The notes under the pieces: model-generated
What the model was told of the DNA's origin: nothing
Databases searched by the model: none
Seen by the model: the letters and a program-made list of their open reading frames with translations, nothing else
Position numbers and translations under genes: made by a program
In this document: one piece after another, positions 1 through 11,744 of the stretch
Position numbering within the stretch: position 1 is the stretch's first letter
Layout: each line of letters opens with the position of its first letter
NCBI RefSeq assembly: GCF_016906535.1
Contig: NC_057375.1
Location: 806,001 to 870,000 of the forward strand
Direction: 5' to 3'
DNA: 64,000 bases
Origin: Rhizoctonia solani
Lineage: Eukaryota; Basidiomycota; Agaricomycetes; Cantharellales; Ceratobasidiaceae

Positions 1-521
1 ACGACATCAGCGTAGATGTCAGTCAGCGAGCTGTCCGCCTCAACAACGCGGAACAGGTTTGCAGCATCCACAGTGTATGCGCCGACACCAGTAGACGTCA
101 GGTTGTACACCCAGCGACTGTCCAGTTGTGATATTAGATTCCATATTTCGTCTCTCAGTGGCACAACTTACGGTCATGCTCGACAGTCACCGACTCCCCA
201 GGCTTCAGCTCCACGAACGACTCCGCACGTCCGGCCTTGGCAACAGCCTGAGGGCTGTATCGTACCTTCACACCGCTGAACGCAGCACGTGCCCCTGTTG
301 TTCACCACACCAAAGCTCTCAGTAGCCCAGGTGGAGAGAGGAGACCGAGGGTCGCGGAGCAGGCGGAGAGTCTCAGATCCGGTGTTGGAGACGGTGGCAG
401 CGACGCGGAAGTTGTCGACATCGGTGATCTCAGCAGAGGGAGTGGCAACCTTGAGAGACAAGGAGCGTTCGGCAGACGCAAGTAGCGCGGTAGACAAGAT
501 GAAAGCAGTTGCAACAAACAT
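1..521 (-). CDS. M35 peptidyl-Lys metalloendopeptidase-like protein, N-terminal part (truncated by window edge)
   Basis: This is the first part of a secreted M35 (deuterolysin/aspzincin) protease. The start is the ATG at 521, giving a signal peptide of about 17 residues (MFVATAFILSTALLASA). The propeptide follows and closely matches the complete paralog at 27824-29190, sharing the stretch NTGSETLRLLRDPRSPLS. Exon 1 ends at a GTAAGT donor near 167. Exon 2 resumes near 110 with GVYNLTSTGVGAYTVD and leaves the window, so the catalytic HExxH region lies outside. Compared with the paralog, two bases are missing near 283, just after the codons for NNRGT. The frame is lost there unless this is a sequencing error. 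The family cleaves on the N-terminal side of lysine in secreted proteins. Family assignment is confident; whether the gene is functional is unknown. Confidence 0.8.
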
Positions 522-1309
522 TGTGAGCGAATGAGCCAAGGGAGAGCCGTGCCTATGAGACTAACTTGGATGCCTCCCTGAATTGTGAAACTCAGTGCTT
601 TTGTACGCCTCTTCAGCTTTCAGCTGACCTGTTTATCAAGTGAGAATTCACCTGTTGCATGCGTTCTGAATGTGAAGAACCCAAGAATTAGGTGTATCAA
701 GTTGGATAGCGGAATGAGAATCCATCGAGCCGAGTGTTGCAATAAAAGGATGTTCCTGTCGAAGTTATTAATAACGTATTGTCATTAGGCCAAAGTTCGA
801 TATTTCCATAATCAATAAGTTACATCAGCATATACATACTTTAATTGGAACTAGCATCGTCTTCCGAATGATAGCGGGTCCGGGAATCACTTCTTTGATT
901 TAGCCGGTCTGATAGACACTTCTGCAGATATCCGCCAGAATACCTTTCATAATCATCAATTCTTGGCACAGTGCATGTGCTACATGTTACTTCCGACCAT
1001 ATGGAGGCAGCTAACGTGTGCTGACAGCTGGCCTGTTGTCTCAACTCACGTTCGCGATATTCCCCATAGTGAAACGGGTACTTATGGCACACCTTCTTAG
1101 AATCCGCAGCAGTGAACCATGTGAGAACCATTGACTTCACCTCGGCAATCCCATACAAATCAACAATGTCCATTGAATAATACGCGGAGTAGCTCTACAA
1201 TAAAAACAAATATATCGAAAACACGAGATAACACGAAAACCCAAAGCAAGGAGAGTGTGGCAGCCCAGCTGCTGAAAGCGCTTCGTCTTTCATACTACTA
1301 TCAAGGCTG
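522..1309. other. Intergenic stretch, no supported gene
   Basis: The interval between the protease start and the 3' end of the bestrophin-like gene holds a 110-codon minus-strand open frame (841-1173, real ATG). It has no family I recognise, and no splice pattern or compositional sign of coding. I treat it as spacer containing the protease promoter. Confidence 0.4.
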
Positions 1310-3777
1310 CTAGTATAGACCTCGTTCTAGCTCTTGTCGCATTGCCCGTTCGCCTACTTTTACCCATTCTTCTGGTGAACGGATTGGACCCTCAGTGCCA
1401 AAGACGCAGTCGTTTTCTCTGACGAATGCCCACTCTTGGGATCTGGAACTGGCACGCTAGTAATGGCCATTAATTCGGCGTGGATAATGTTGCGACAGAA
1501 ATGGTCGAGATTGAGATCATTCTGTATATCCGATTTGAGATAGCATCCCACAGATTTAAATTATAGCAACTGACCTTGTCGTACCCTATGATACCAATGC
1601 AATTCAAGTCAATGATGTTCAACATCAAGAACACTAGCACATACCGAATGGATCTGCAATTACAAGTACAATCGTATTCTTGGTAAGTGTATGAACTAAT
1701 GTAATTGGTGAAGCCACTTACTCTCGATCTCTTCCCCCGCCACGATGAACCCGAAAAACAAGAAAGCCTATGCGTAGCATACGATTCATGAGCTTGAATG
1801 CGAGCAGCGATTTTAAAACTTACCGCGATAGAAGTAGCCGGGATAGTTACCCATCTCAGTGTGGGCCACAATTGGAAGGGCTATAAGGTCAAGGTTAGCA
1901 CCTAATACACAGTCAAGCTACAAGAAACTCCTCACCAAGAAAAAGACGTAGAGAAGACAGACGGTCCACAAATGCACGCCATAACTGAATATTATTTGGT
2001 TTCTATGGCAGAGGAGAGGGTTGCAGATTGTAAAATACTTACGAGAACGGGATTGGGGTGGTGAGAATTCGTTCCAAACCACTCAATGAGTCAACTAGCT
2101 GATTGAGCCCGAGGAGCAGAGTGTCTAGGCCACGCATTAGTCTCGCCTCTGATGGAGGATGCCTAGATTGCTTACTGATAGTAGGGACGTCAACGACCTT
2201 GCGCTGTTGCAAAGCCGAGATATATGAACTCTAAAATGTTGTAAGCACCAGCATACTGCACAAACCAGCCTCGCATACCAAGTAAAGCGTGATCTCCAAA
2301 GGAATGTTATGCGAGATAACGTGTTGTTTTGCTCGTTCCTTCGCAGCTTTTTTCCCGCTTACGTTCTTGCCCTTTTTAGTCAGAACCTTGACCAGCAACG
2401 ATAGAGGCCACACGTCGAACGCGCCCCACTTGGGAGGATTACTTGCAGGTGCCAAATCTACAGCTCCATGAGGTCCGCTAATCCGGCGATAACTTGTTCC
2501 ACTACGCCGCGTTGTGGATCCACGTCCTAGCCCGGGGCTAGTGGGACCTGACATATCTTTCTCAGTCGCAGCTGGTAATTGAAACGAGGTCCGGCCATCC
2601 TTGTTCGTAGTCGGGAGTTGAGTCGAAGTTGAACCACCCCACGAACCCCGCTCTTGCTGATCGTCCCCCGTCGCTTCTGTGATTTCGGCCGAGGTCCGTG
2701 ATTTCACTCGCTGGTTAGGCATACCCGCCGGAAGCGAGTATGCAGGCAGAAATTTGACCAGATGGTACAGATCCTCATAGTAGATCCCTTCCTCTCCTCG
2801 GAGGTAATGTTTAACCGCGACGCTGAAAGCTTCGATTAGGTTGATAGCAGTGCGTTTCTCTATTATATTGCGTGCTCGTGCCTCGACGGCAGTTTCAGGG
2901 GTTGCGGTCGAGGGTGTATCTGGAACATGGAACCAGACTGCCCCCCAACTTCAGACAACTGCGGAGATGATCCGGATGATCAAAGGGTGCTTACCGTACG
3001 GGAAAAGGTTCGACTAGCTAGGACAATGGTGGACCACAGTCTCCTACCCTCGTTGTAACGCTCAAATGAGGACGACGTGCGGTACTTCAAATTCATGTCA
3101 ATAGGCGCTACCGTACTGACCGGGCATATCGACTTACCGAGATCACGAAACCTAGTATGGTACCGAAACTAATCCAAGACGTTAGCCTCGGGTGTGGTGC
3201 ATAATGTCAGCAAGCTTACACAGTGAGCAAGGTGGACGATATGCCTAGGTCGCGTACTTTAGCGCTGATCAAACAAACACACGTTGCCCAGCCAGCAAAT
3301 AAGAGTATTAGATTCCAGCACCGGAATAACGCAGTCGCAAGGATGGCGTTGAATAAGGAGGGAAAGAATCTAGGGGGATGAGCGAACTGAATGTGGAAAA
3401 TTAGTCAGAGAAAACAATTGCAAAGGGCAGTGTGCACACGCACGGGATCTATGGGTGCTAATCCACCAACAAACTACCGCCGGCTCGTCAGTAGATCGTA
3501 AAACGCCCCTCCTGTGCCGATTACTCACGTGGTTTTCGTGCTTGTTTGCCATTTGTGTTGCCGAACTGTGGAAATACGAGTCCAAAGTAAATCGGTCGAT
3601 CAGTGAACGAAGAGATCGGTCCAAACCAGTAAAAACTTACTCTGGCTCGAGGAAATCAACTTTCCCTCCAGGGCTACTAGACTGTATAACTGACGGAGGA
3701 GTCACTACAACCTCTGGTTGTCGTTGCTTTAACCGGGAAAAGTCACGCGCGCGTAGCGGTTGCGAACCGTCACTCAT
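1310..3777 (-). CDS. Bestrophin-like (UPF0187) anion channel protein
   Basis: This is a fungal bestrophin/UPF0187-type membrane protein, a family of chloride or anion channels. The start is the ATG at 3777 (MSDGSQPLRARDFSRLKQRQ). Several exons with GT-AG introns follow. A membrane exon near 3375-3235 reads ILATALFRCWNLILLFAGWA. Next come GFVIS and SSSFERYNEGRRLW, the signature of the family's first conserved core, then a block ending EDLYHLVKFLPAY. A disordered Ser/Thr-rich insert of about 100 residues lies near 2700-2450. The C-terminal core has NPFGYDKNDLNLDHFCRNI followed by HAELMAI. The last coding block (SPEEWVKVGERAMRQELERG) ends at TAG 1310-1312, but reaching it needs one extra base near 1437, just after VPDPK. 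Without that base the frame stops at 1360. I infer a 1-nt deletion or read error. Family call is strong; exon borders are approximate. Confidence 0.85.
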
Positions 3778-5308
3778 GCCTTCAAAGAATAGGCTCGTCG
3801 GCTTGGTGTGACGTTATAAGACGTTAGTTGTTGCCTAAGAATGGATCTTATCAGGCAAATATCGTGGTAGTGCGTGGAGAACAAGTGGGGTACGAGAAAA
3901 TCACTCACTCTTGTGCTGACAAAGCCAGCGACTCACATAAAATACCTCCGTCACTCCATAAGCAGTCCAGATAGATTATCCGATACCCTCCCCTTGAGCC
4001 AAGACTTCATGAATTCAAAAAGTGACGATTGGCGCAATGGAGTGCTTTCAAGATACCCAACCACGCTGCATAGTGGATATTATTGAATTCATTGCGTCGT
4101 CCGAGGCATACTTGAGTTGCACGAGTGCTTGCTGGTAGTGGAGGACCATGGTGGTCACTAGGGCGATCGAGTTTCATCCACACCGAACATTACATAATCT
4201 ATACCATAAATGTCTTTACCACAGAACGCATCACGAACCAGGTACGAATACGGTGCAGGTGCTGAAGAACGAGCGGGCATCTGATCGGCACTGGGAGACC
4301 CATTGTATGATATGGACCGAAACGTACTAATTAATGGTTAGGCCAAGTAATAGGAGCACCGGCCACACAACCCACCGACAGTTTCTATTCAATCTCAGAT
4401 AGGGGCTTACCGCATGCGAGCGTGGGTAAAAACCGACCTGTCGAATCACTTTCCCAATACATGTGTGTGCACGCGAGTCCGAGCGCGTACCAGATGCCCC
4501 GCCATAAACAAAAACGAGCAGATTGAACATCTGTGTGTTTACTCCTGAGTTCACGAGCCATCAGCCCCAAAGATTGAAGCATAAAGCTTGATCGGATATG
4601 AGACCCCTATTGGTGGGGAAAATTCTTTCACAGAGGATGTCGGCATGCCGGTAAAGTTAGAGTTGGAAATACCTCAATGTTGGGAGGTAGAACAATACCT
4701 CAACCCTACTTTCCTACTGGCCAACAAGTGGAGGAATGACACGGGATTGGCGCGGAAAGTAATAGAAGAGCGGGGCGGGCTGTCAATAGCGCATACATGT
4801 ACAAGGGACCTGCCTAGTTCGGGTGCCTCGGAGGCAGTGGCGACATATGACCCAACGTCAGCTTATATATATTACTGTGTACCGTACAAAACAAGGACCG
4901 GAAGGCCGAGGCCGACTTGAGCGCCATTTTGTACTGCTGGCATCCTATTCGATATAGCGACTGCTATCAGCAAGAATGTCTGGGCTTGGTTCGCTATGAA
5001 GCAATCGGCGGTAATAAAGTGCCCTGTGAGAAACTGCGCGTCCATGGACATAAGTGGCTGCGGGTCTATTTCCAATTAGCGGAAGCGCGCGCATGTCCAG
5101 CCCCATAGGCTCTCGGTTCCGCGTTTACGTCCTAACGTGTGATTTTTTGCAACTAGTTCGGGATAGATGCCCTATAGGACTTGCTGGAGTGCCAGGCAAA
5201 TCGGCGATTGCTAGACCTGTCCAACGTCAAAGGCATACGGAAGCCCTTTCCGCGGGATCTGATCTTCCTTATCCACCCGGAAGTCACATGATTGATGTGC
5301 CGAAATTT
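3778..5308. other. Gene-poor spacer
   Basis: I see only short open frames (the longest is about 110 codons, 4588-4920 plus) without recognisable domains or splice structure. No tRNA-like folds or tandem repeats stood out. The left end contains the promoter of the bestrophin-like gene. Confidence 0.4.
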
Positions 5309-5794
5309 TCAAATTGTGATTGGCAACCGAAGTTGGCTTTTCAACCTTGGCTGGGAGAACGGCTGTGGACTGACCTCGAAACAACAAAGGTGGGCTCTTC
5401 TCCCCATACCTCCCATAAAAGCGTCTGACCCTCGCCCTTTGCAAACTCGGCCATCATCTCCCACTACTGCACGAAATCGACTTAGGCGATCAATCTTGCC
5501 ATCTTTGATAGTTTGAGTCGTTGAACGAGGTAAGCAAATACCAGTATTTGCATTCCCATCCTCTGATACTGATTCTACAGCGCTAGCAACTGGATTGTCA
5601 AGTCCCTGAAAACGCCAATTGCTCAAATTCGTGAGGGCAACCCAATCTTGTGAGTTTGAGTTACCTAACCTACACCTGTAACCGACACTCGTGTTTTGTC
5701 TCGTCTCACCTTCTTCGAATACTAAAACCCGAGTGTCCCTTGGTGTGCCATAGGAACTGCGTGACACATCCACCGGGGCTCGTTCGACTACCAT
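5309..5794 (-). CDS. Hypothetical protein, divergent from the bZIP gene
   Basis: A 162-codon open frame starts at the ATG at 5794 (MVVERAPVDVSRSSYGTPRD, then TRVLVFEEGE). The N-terminal 30 residues look protein-like. A possible small intron (GTGAGA to TTACAG, about 5716-5682) follows, though the frame is also open without splicing. It lies about 205 bp from the oppositely oriented bZIP start, a typical shared-promoter distance. I do not recognise the family. It could be a fortuitous open frame. Confidence 0.3.
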   Translation of the reverse strand: MVVERAPVDVSRSSYGTPRDTRVLVFEEGETRQNTSVGYRCRLGNSNSQDWVALTNLSNWRFQGLDNPVASAVESVSEDGNANTGICLPRSTTQTIKDGKIDRLSRFRAVVGDDGRVCKGRGSDAFMGGMGRRAHLCCFEVSPQPFSQPRLKSQLRLPITI

Positions 5795-5999
5795 CGTGCG
5801 TGCCACCTTGACTCATTCTAGTAAGCACTTCTTCCCTCCCTGCCTACTAGCCCACATACCATACCACTCTTCTAATCTAATACGCCCTCCAAATGCAGCA
5901 CACACTTAAAACGATCCATTCACATCCGCCAAAATTTCCAACAATCCGACTCCTCCATCTTCCGAGGCGGGTGTCAATCCTCCCACCTCGGCTCCTACC

Positions 6000-6593
6000 A
6001 TGTCCTCTCGCGGCCGGAAGCGCAACGACAACCTTCCGCCATCGCGCGCTCGCGAAGTCCAACGTGCTTTCAGAGCCCGTAGGAAACAACACTTGGCAGC
6101 ACTTGAAGAGCGCATTGATGTTTTAGAAGCCGAGAATGCCCGCCTCAGACAAATGCTTGCTCTCCCCCCGAGCGACAGACAACCACTAGGGAGGGCCTAC
6201 CGGACGAGAGCCACCCCGTCGGGGCCAGCCTGATGCGGCCACGGGTACGGCTCCGTTAGCAACTTCATTGGGTATCGATTTGACCGTTCCAGATCCAGCT
6301 TCAGATCCCAATATGCCTGCGGGCTCTCCTCCCCCGCCATTATCGCCCGGCGCTCAACATGGCCGCTCTCCCTCCGCAGGTGCGTGGCCGCCCCCGATGC
6401 AACCTTCCGAATGGCCGCCCAACCCTCAACATCACCCGCCCCCGCCTCCCGGACCTGGCGGTGTCCGACCACCTTCCCCTTACGGACACCTCGGCACGTA
6501 GGGCATTTTCCCCCATGCAACACAATAACTCATGCTGATCGTTACTCATACAGATATCCCCCGCCCGGTCAACGCGCAGAACCAAGGTACTGA
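6000..6593 (+). CDS. bZIP transcription factor (short)
   Basis: The ATG at 6000 opens a basic leucine-zipper protein. Residues 1-35 form the basic region (RKRNDNLPPSRAREVQRAFR then ARRKQHL), with the fungal-type QRAFRARR core. The zipper follows immediately: leucines and hydrophobics in heptads across LAALEERIDVLEAENARLRQ, then MLALPP. A Pro-rich tail (PPPPPGPGG) completes it. The first frame stops at TGA 6231-6233. The Pro-rich tail continues in the next frame, so one indel near 6190-6230 is implied, with no plausible intron there. A GT-AG intron (6498-6553) ends in CTCATACAG. After it the frame stops at 6593, but a different frame stays open to about 6708, so the C-terminus is uncertain. 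It would act as a nuclear DNA-binding dimer; targets are unknown. Confidence 0.75.
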
Positions 6594-6708
6594 AGTACTC
6601 CGCTCGATTATAGAGCGGGATCAGGGCCCTATTCCAACTTTTGCGTTCAACGTCCCAAAGCAACAATCATCCATCCTCCCCAACCCGGCGGATAGGGCCC
6701 CCTACTGA

Positions 6709-9003
6709 GACGAAACGAGCGCTCCTTTTTTTCTCAGTCACGACTTTTCCTTTCTGCTTTTAAGCCATGTGTTCCGTTCGAGCGCCCCCTGGCTCGGTGG
6801 TACATCCTGTTCAAAGGGGTGTTCCCCGGCCACTTATATGTTTATAATACTCTTTTGACCTCATGCATTTATTTCTGAGCCGTTTGGAGCGACGGTATAC
6901 ACGACCGCGTCAGCCTTCAGCTATCCTCAGTTCCGTACGACATCAATACCACTCAATGTTGTACCAAAACCGACTTTGTAACCCGCAAGTTTTAACTGGT
7001 TGTTGACGTGTTCCTCCCTTGACTCGGACTCCGCCTTTTTTGTAACTTAAAATCTGCGAAATTATTGTTTTCAGCCCATCCTGAGTTTCAGTCCTACGAT
7101 AATTGGCAACCATCCCATTGCCAACGGTATACGCGTGATGTTTTTGTGTGGTCGAGTTGCAACCGTGTACAAATTTCAACTCGTACCCGGCGCTTAGCCA
7201 AGCTGACGAGCGCCTTGGCCTCCCCAATTGTTCCTACGGTGGCGCGCGGCTCTACGTGATCTACTCCAAGAATCATATCCCTATCGCAATCAGCTTCTGC
7301 TTCGGACGGCGACCGAGCCCATAGTCCACGTACTAAAAATGCAGGGAAGGCCGGCAGAGAGTATGGTAGCCATTGCTATAGATAAAATGCTGACGAATTC
7401 AAATCGTCATAGGCCTTGGTGCAATCTGATTTGTTTCATCCGCTCGTGTGCGTGCGCTAAACTTCTTCGATCAACGATTATCCCTAGCGATGTGTGGCCC
7501 AATGGGCAGGAGATTGCAGGATTACCGTGCACACATATGCTTCCGTATTCCGAGTCTCATCAGCGTGGCGGTCACACAGCGAGAGACCCATGGTTCCCAC
7601 TCAATATACCGTTGGCCAGCCTCTCCCTATCCGCGAATTTGTCCCCACGGTAACTTATTACACGACAATCACTTGATCAACACCAAAGCTTCAATATAGT
7701 GCCAAAAAGATTTAACCAGTTTGCTGCGTATGCCCATCACTATGTATTTGTCGCTGGATAAATCTGGATCGTTTTGGTTTGTATCTCCTAACGACCATAC
7801 ATTGTATCCGATGACGTCCGCAGTCGGCGTTTCATCCAAAATAATTGAACCTAGGGTCAATAGCAGGGGTACCTAGCCTTGGACCAAACATAGTCAACCC
7901 CATAGAGAAGCATCTTCGTCCTAGCCCTTTCTTGCAAATACCGTAGATAACTCCCTACCTTGCCGGAGTCGCAGTCTCGGCCAGATCCACTTTGCTTGCT
8001 ACCAATAATTGGCAAGTCGTTTATTTGATTTCGTACGCCCAGTTTCAATTTCAAACCTTGCTCTCCATCCTACACAGGGAGCCGCGCCCGATTCATACCA
8101 AGATACACGCACAGTATTTCAAAGCATGTGGGGGTCTGCAAGGGAGATTGGGTTGGGTGGAGTCTTCGGCAAATCATTTGGTAATCGCCTGAAATAAAGC
8201 GCACTCGTGCACGCGGGAAGCATGGCGTAGATTACTGACCACTGTACCGATGTCAAGGTTGACAAAAAGGTAGCCCTGTCATTTATCAGATGAAATCATT
8301 TGGACTATTTGGAGACTTGGAGCGTAATTTCTCGGTAAATTAGCTTCGAATCGATTTCAAGTAGTGCGCAGGTCTTCAGAAACGCAACTAGGAGGCTCGG
8401 ATAGTTGTGGATGGCTTTCAACGATAGAGTTTGCCGTTTTGGGCATAGGCGCTCTTCGGACCAAGCCTATTTTTGTCCAGAAAGCAGGCCTTTACGATGT
8501 CGTGTGCCGTTCGGCCAACGTCGTTGGGTTTGTCTAAGTATGGGTCTGGGCGAGTGGAACCAAACCCTCGACGAGCCCAGATCTCATTTCGTAATGCTCT
8601 AGGCGCTCGGTTGGATCACCCAGTAGAGTCAGATTACATTCCACAACTCATGAAAAGAATGTCTAAATATAACGTACTAGTATTGCTCAAGGTTTGGCCT
8701 GTTATCATTTAATCTTGGAACCGTAGCCGTGCCCAGCCGGCCTTGCCGTCAGATGGTGTGAAGGGCACAGCTGGCACATTTATCAGATCTTTCTGATGTC
8801 TTTCTTAGTTATTCCTAGATTGTCCCATATAGGGACCAGGGAGATAGCGCCTTATGTCATTACGTCGAACCTGAAGTTGCTGGAGCGGGTCCATTACTTC
8901 AGCGGCCTCGGTCTCTGGCTCAACCACATACTATACATACTTTGGTTCTCCCAGCGACGATAATAGCTATTCTGAAATTTAAGAACTGAGTTTATCGTTA
9001 GCC
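6709..9003. other. Gene-poor spacer (2.3 kb)
   Basis: Both strands show only open frames under about 140 codons with no domain, signal peptide or splice pattern that I can support. The right end is the promoter of the first decarboxylase-like gene. Confidence 0.4.
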
Positions 9004-10197
9004 ATGAGCGAAGACAATGTGAGTTTCCCAACTCGTATCAATCGCACTTAACTATATTTAACACATTGTTCGTCGCAGACTGCGACAGTGATCCCAACCA
9101 GCAAGCCCATTCCTGACGGGGTTACCGAGTCTCTTCCGCCGTGGACACTTCAGGCTGAAGCATGGTGGATCCTTCCGACGATACCTTTGCCCTGGCACGC
9201 AAAGGAACTACCCAGAGGGGCACTGGACACTGGAGAGATTGATAAATTTCAGGAATTACAAGCTACTTTCCAAGGAGGGTATGTATTGAAGGACTGATCT
9301 GTATGTTTAACTTAATGGTGCTAATACTGGTAATCAGCTTGGGTACAATTCAGTTGATTCGGTACCATTCATCGCCCGTAGGTGAGCACACAAACCACTC
9401 GCTATCTACAGAGCTTGATTGTTTTATGTAGGTCCATACGACGAGCTACTTTACGTGCCTGGCCAAATGAATTACAAAATTGGAGGTTCGTCGATGTCAG
9501 GTCTGTCGATCACTCGGATCTATGTTTCGTCATTCGCCTCGGTTGTAAATGGCAAGTTCTTGATTCCAATTCATAATTAACATTTCTTATTCCAAATAAC
9601 CCGTACGTCTAGGCCGTCGTAACTGTACGTATTAGCCAAGGGGTGTATTACCCACTTGTTACTAAGCCGTCGAGCAGGGAACATTCCCAAACACCTTGCG
9701 AGATTCGAATTTACACCCGAAACTCCCTCTGACCCTCTCTCGCCAACTGTCATATCCGTCTATCCATCCTTATCCGACTCACCTACTCCAGATTTCAGCC
9801 CCGATCCAATATTCCGGACACGCGTCGTCCCATCACGATACTTGCCTAAGTTCCCCTTGAATCTATCACGTATTCCTCGTGCAATACTTGATGCACGTCT
9901 GATTCAACCTCCGCTGACCGATCCAGTCGGGACTGAGAAATGGTGTATGGTCAATCCTGGTTACGCTGGTCAAGCACAAGTCATGTATCCTGAACCAGGT
10001 TGGAGAGAGGGCGCTACGGCGATGGGATCGGGTTTCCGGATTTACAACCAATGAGTATTGGGTTGTGGTGGCCCAAGGTGAGCTTTTGTGCTGTTTCAAA
10101 AGGGTTACAAGTTGTTAATTTGAGATTAGGTGGAAATTCAGTTTCCCCTCGCAGAATCTTGGACCCCACATCCAATGAGTCCAAGAAGACAAAGTAG
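9004..10197 (+). CDS. Acetoacetate decarboxylase-like protein, copy A
   Basis: This is an acetoacetate-decarboxylase-superfamily protein of the kind common in fungi. Exon 1 is tiny (MSEDN, 9004-9018). The next exons give LPPWTLQAEAWW, GTIQLIRYHSSPVGPYDELL, YVPGQMNYK and SITRIYVSSFASVVNG. A 12-nt exon (9613-9624) then leads to NWNIPKHLARFEF, the hallmark block of the family. One intron (9552-9612) appears to use a GC donor (G|GCAAGT). Near 10009 one T seems to be missing relative to copy B (GLIGGRYGDG), shifting the frame so that it ends early at 10054. The conserved RYGDGIGFPDLQPMSIGLWW continues in the neighbouring frame. The 3' end is uncertain. The reaction in this fungal branch is not established; it may act on small beta-keto acids or be a relative with a different role. 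Confidence 0.75.
9613..9624 (+). other. 12-nt microexon of decarboxylase-like copy A
   Basis: The exon GCCGTCGTAACT is flanked by an acceptor CTAG and a donor GTACGT. Only with it does the sequence read NGRRNWNIPKHLA across the junction. The same arrangement occurs in copy B at 12355-12366. Confidence 0.75.
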
Positions 10198-11744
10198 GGG
10201 TGTGAATGCCACAATCAATCAATTAAACATGTGTCATGGAAATGAGTATATAATTTTGCTTGTAATGTAAGCGTATTGTTGAACTCGGGCTGAGCACCAA
10301 TTAGCGAGCGATTTCAGAATGGGAGCTGGGAGGAAGGACCCAAGCGATGAATTGTATATAAGCATTGTTACACACGATTAGTCAACATAAGCTTCTTGCA
10401 TCTAACAAGGATGTCATGTTGTAGCAATGACTAATATGAGTGGAAGGGTCCCTTCATGTAGTTTGAATGGGCAAGTTAATAGTTAGAGTTTCTTCAATAC
10501 TTCAGGGCACTTTGATTTCAGGGTCATAATGCTGGTGCGGGAGCCCTCCCAATTACTATGTATGTAAACCCACCTGAACTCACCTTCTGAGGTGTAAGGA
10601 CATCACTCGGGATCGGATGCAGGTAGAGTAGGTGAGTATAGATCGAACTATGGCCCGTAATCATGCTAATCAACGGATACAGATGCGAAAGACATGTGCC
10701 AACGGTGTTGAGCCTAGCTCAATCTCCACCAGTGCCTCTTTGAAATGCTGCAATAATCAAGCATACAATCCTGTGGCATATTAGCAGCGCCAATTACCCT
10801 TCCTATCCGGGGCGCTTTGGAAGTGTGCGGATAAGAGGGCCCGAGCGAAGGGTGTGGCTTAGCTCCTACCTAGCACAATGAGGGCGTTTGGTCCTATCGC
10901 AGCAGCATCAAGTTCGACGTGGCGAATCGCGAGTTGATGGTCTACCCTGATAGTGTCAATACTTGGGAATTTATCGGCGTACGTCAGATATGGAAAATAC
11001 CTCTTTCCCCAATCACACAAGCAAAAAAAAAGGGCATATGATTCATAACATTAATTCGGACTTGTATTCGATTAGATTTATTCGAAGAACAATGCATTTA
11101 ATGATATAGAACCACAGCAGAGCAGTTCACAAGCATTCACATCCGAGAGCCGAGCCTTGCAGACCCTCAAAGAACTCAAATTGATTATCATGCACGTCAA
11201 TCTGTGTAGGTTTATAGATACCGTATGCCATCAACAAACAAAGATGCAACCATGAACGTCAAACGAAGAGCACATGATATCGGCATCCAGGGGTGTGGTA
11301 TTATATCACGCGCTGGTATATCGATTCGGTCGAATCCTCCTCAAACATAAATGGTGGAGCAGAAACCACAGCCATAAAACTGGAAGCTCGGTTGGGAATG
11401 GTATGATACAATGTACATGGCTCGACACTGGTAGTATAACAGGAGGATCATACGTTTGTAACAAGGTTACTCGTAACGCCGTTGACAAAGTTTGGAATAA
11501 GGTACAGCCATGTATGCGCTTCATTATCTGTATTAGCCGATCAGGAGCACAAGGATTTCTAGGCAAGGAACATAACCCTGCCAGACACGATGCTTGCCCC
11601 TTAATATCTTTCCCTGTCCGATTGTCCCGAACGTGAGTTTTATCATCGCTTGGACTTAAAGCCCAGGTGACAAGATACGAGCGACATACCTCATCCCTCC
11701 ACCACACAGTCTAACGTCGCTTCAGCTCAAATTTATACTCAACT
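10198..11744. other. Spacer between the two decarboxylase-like genes
   Basis: I find no supportable gene. Two overlapping opposite open frames (11274-11636 plus, 11306-11707 minus) have no recognisable content. A run of nine A lies near 11026. Confidence 0.4.
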
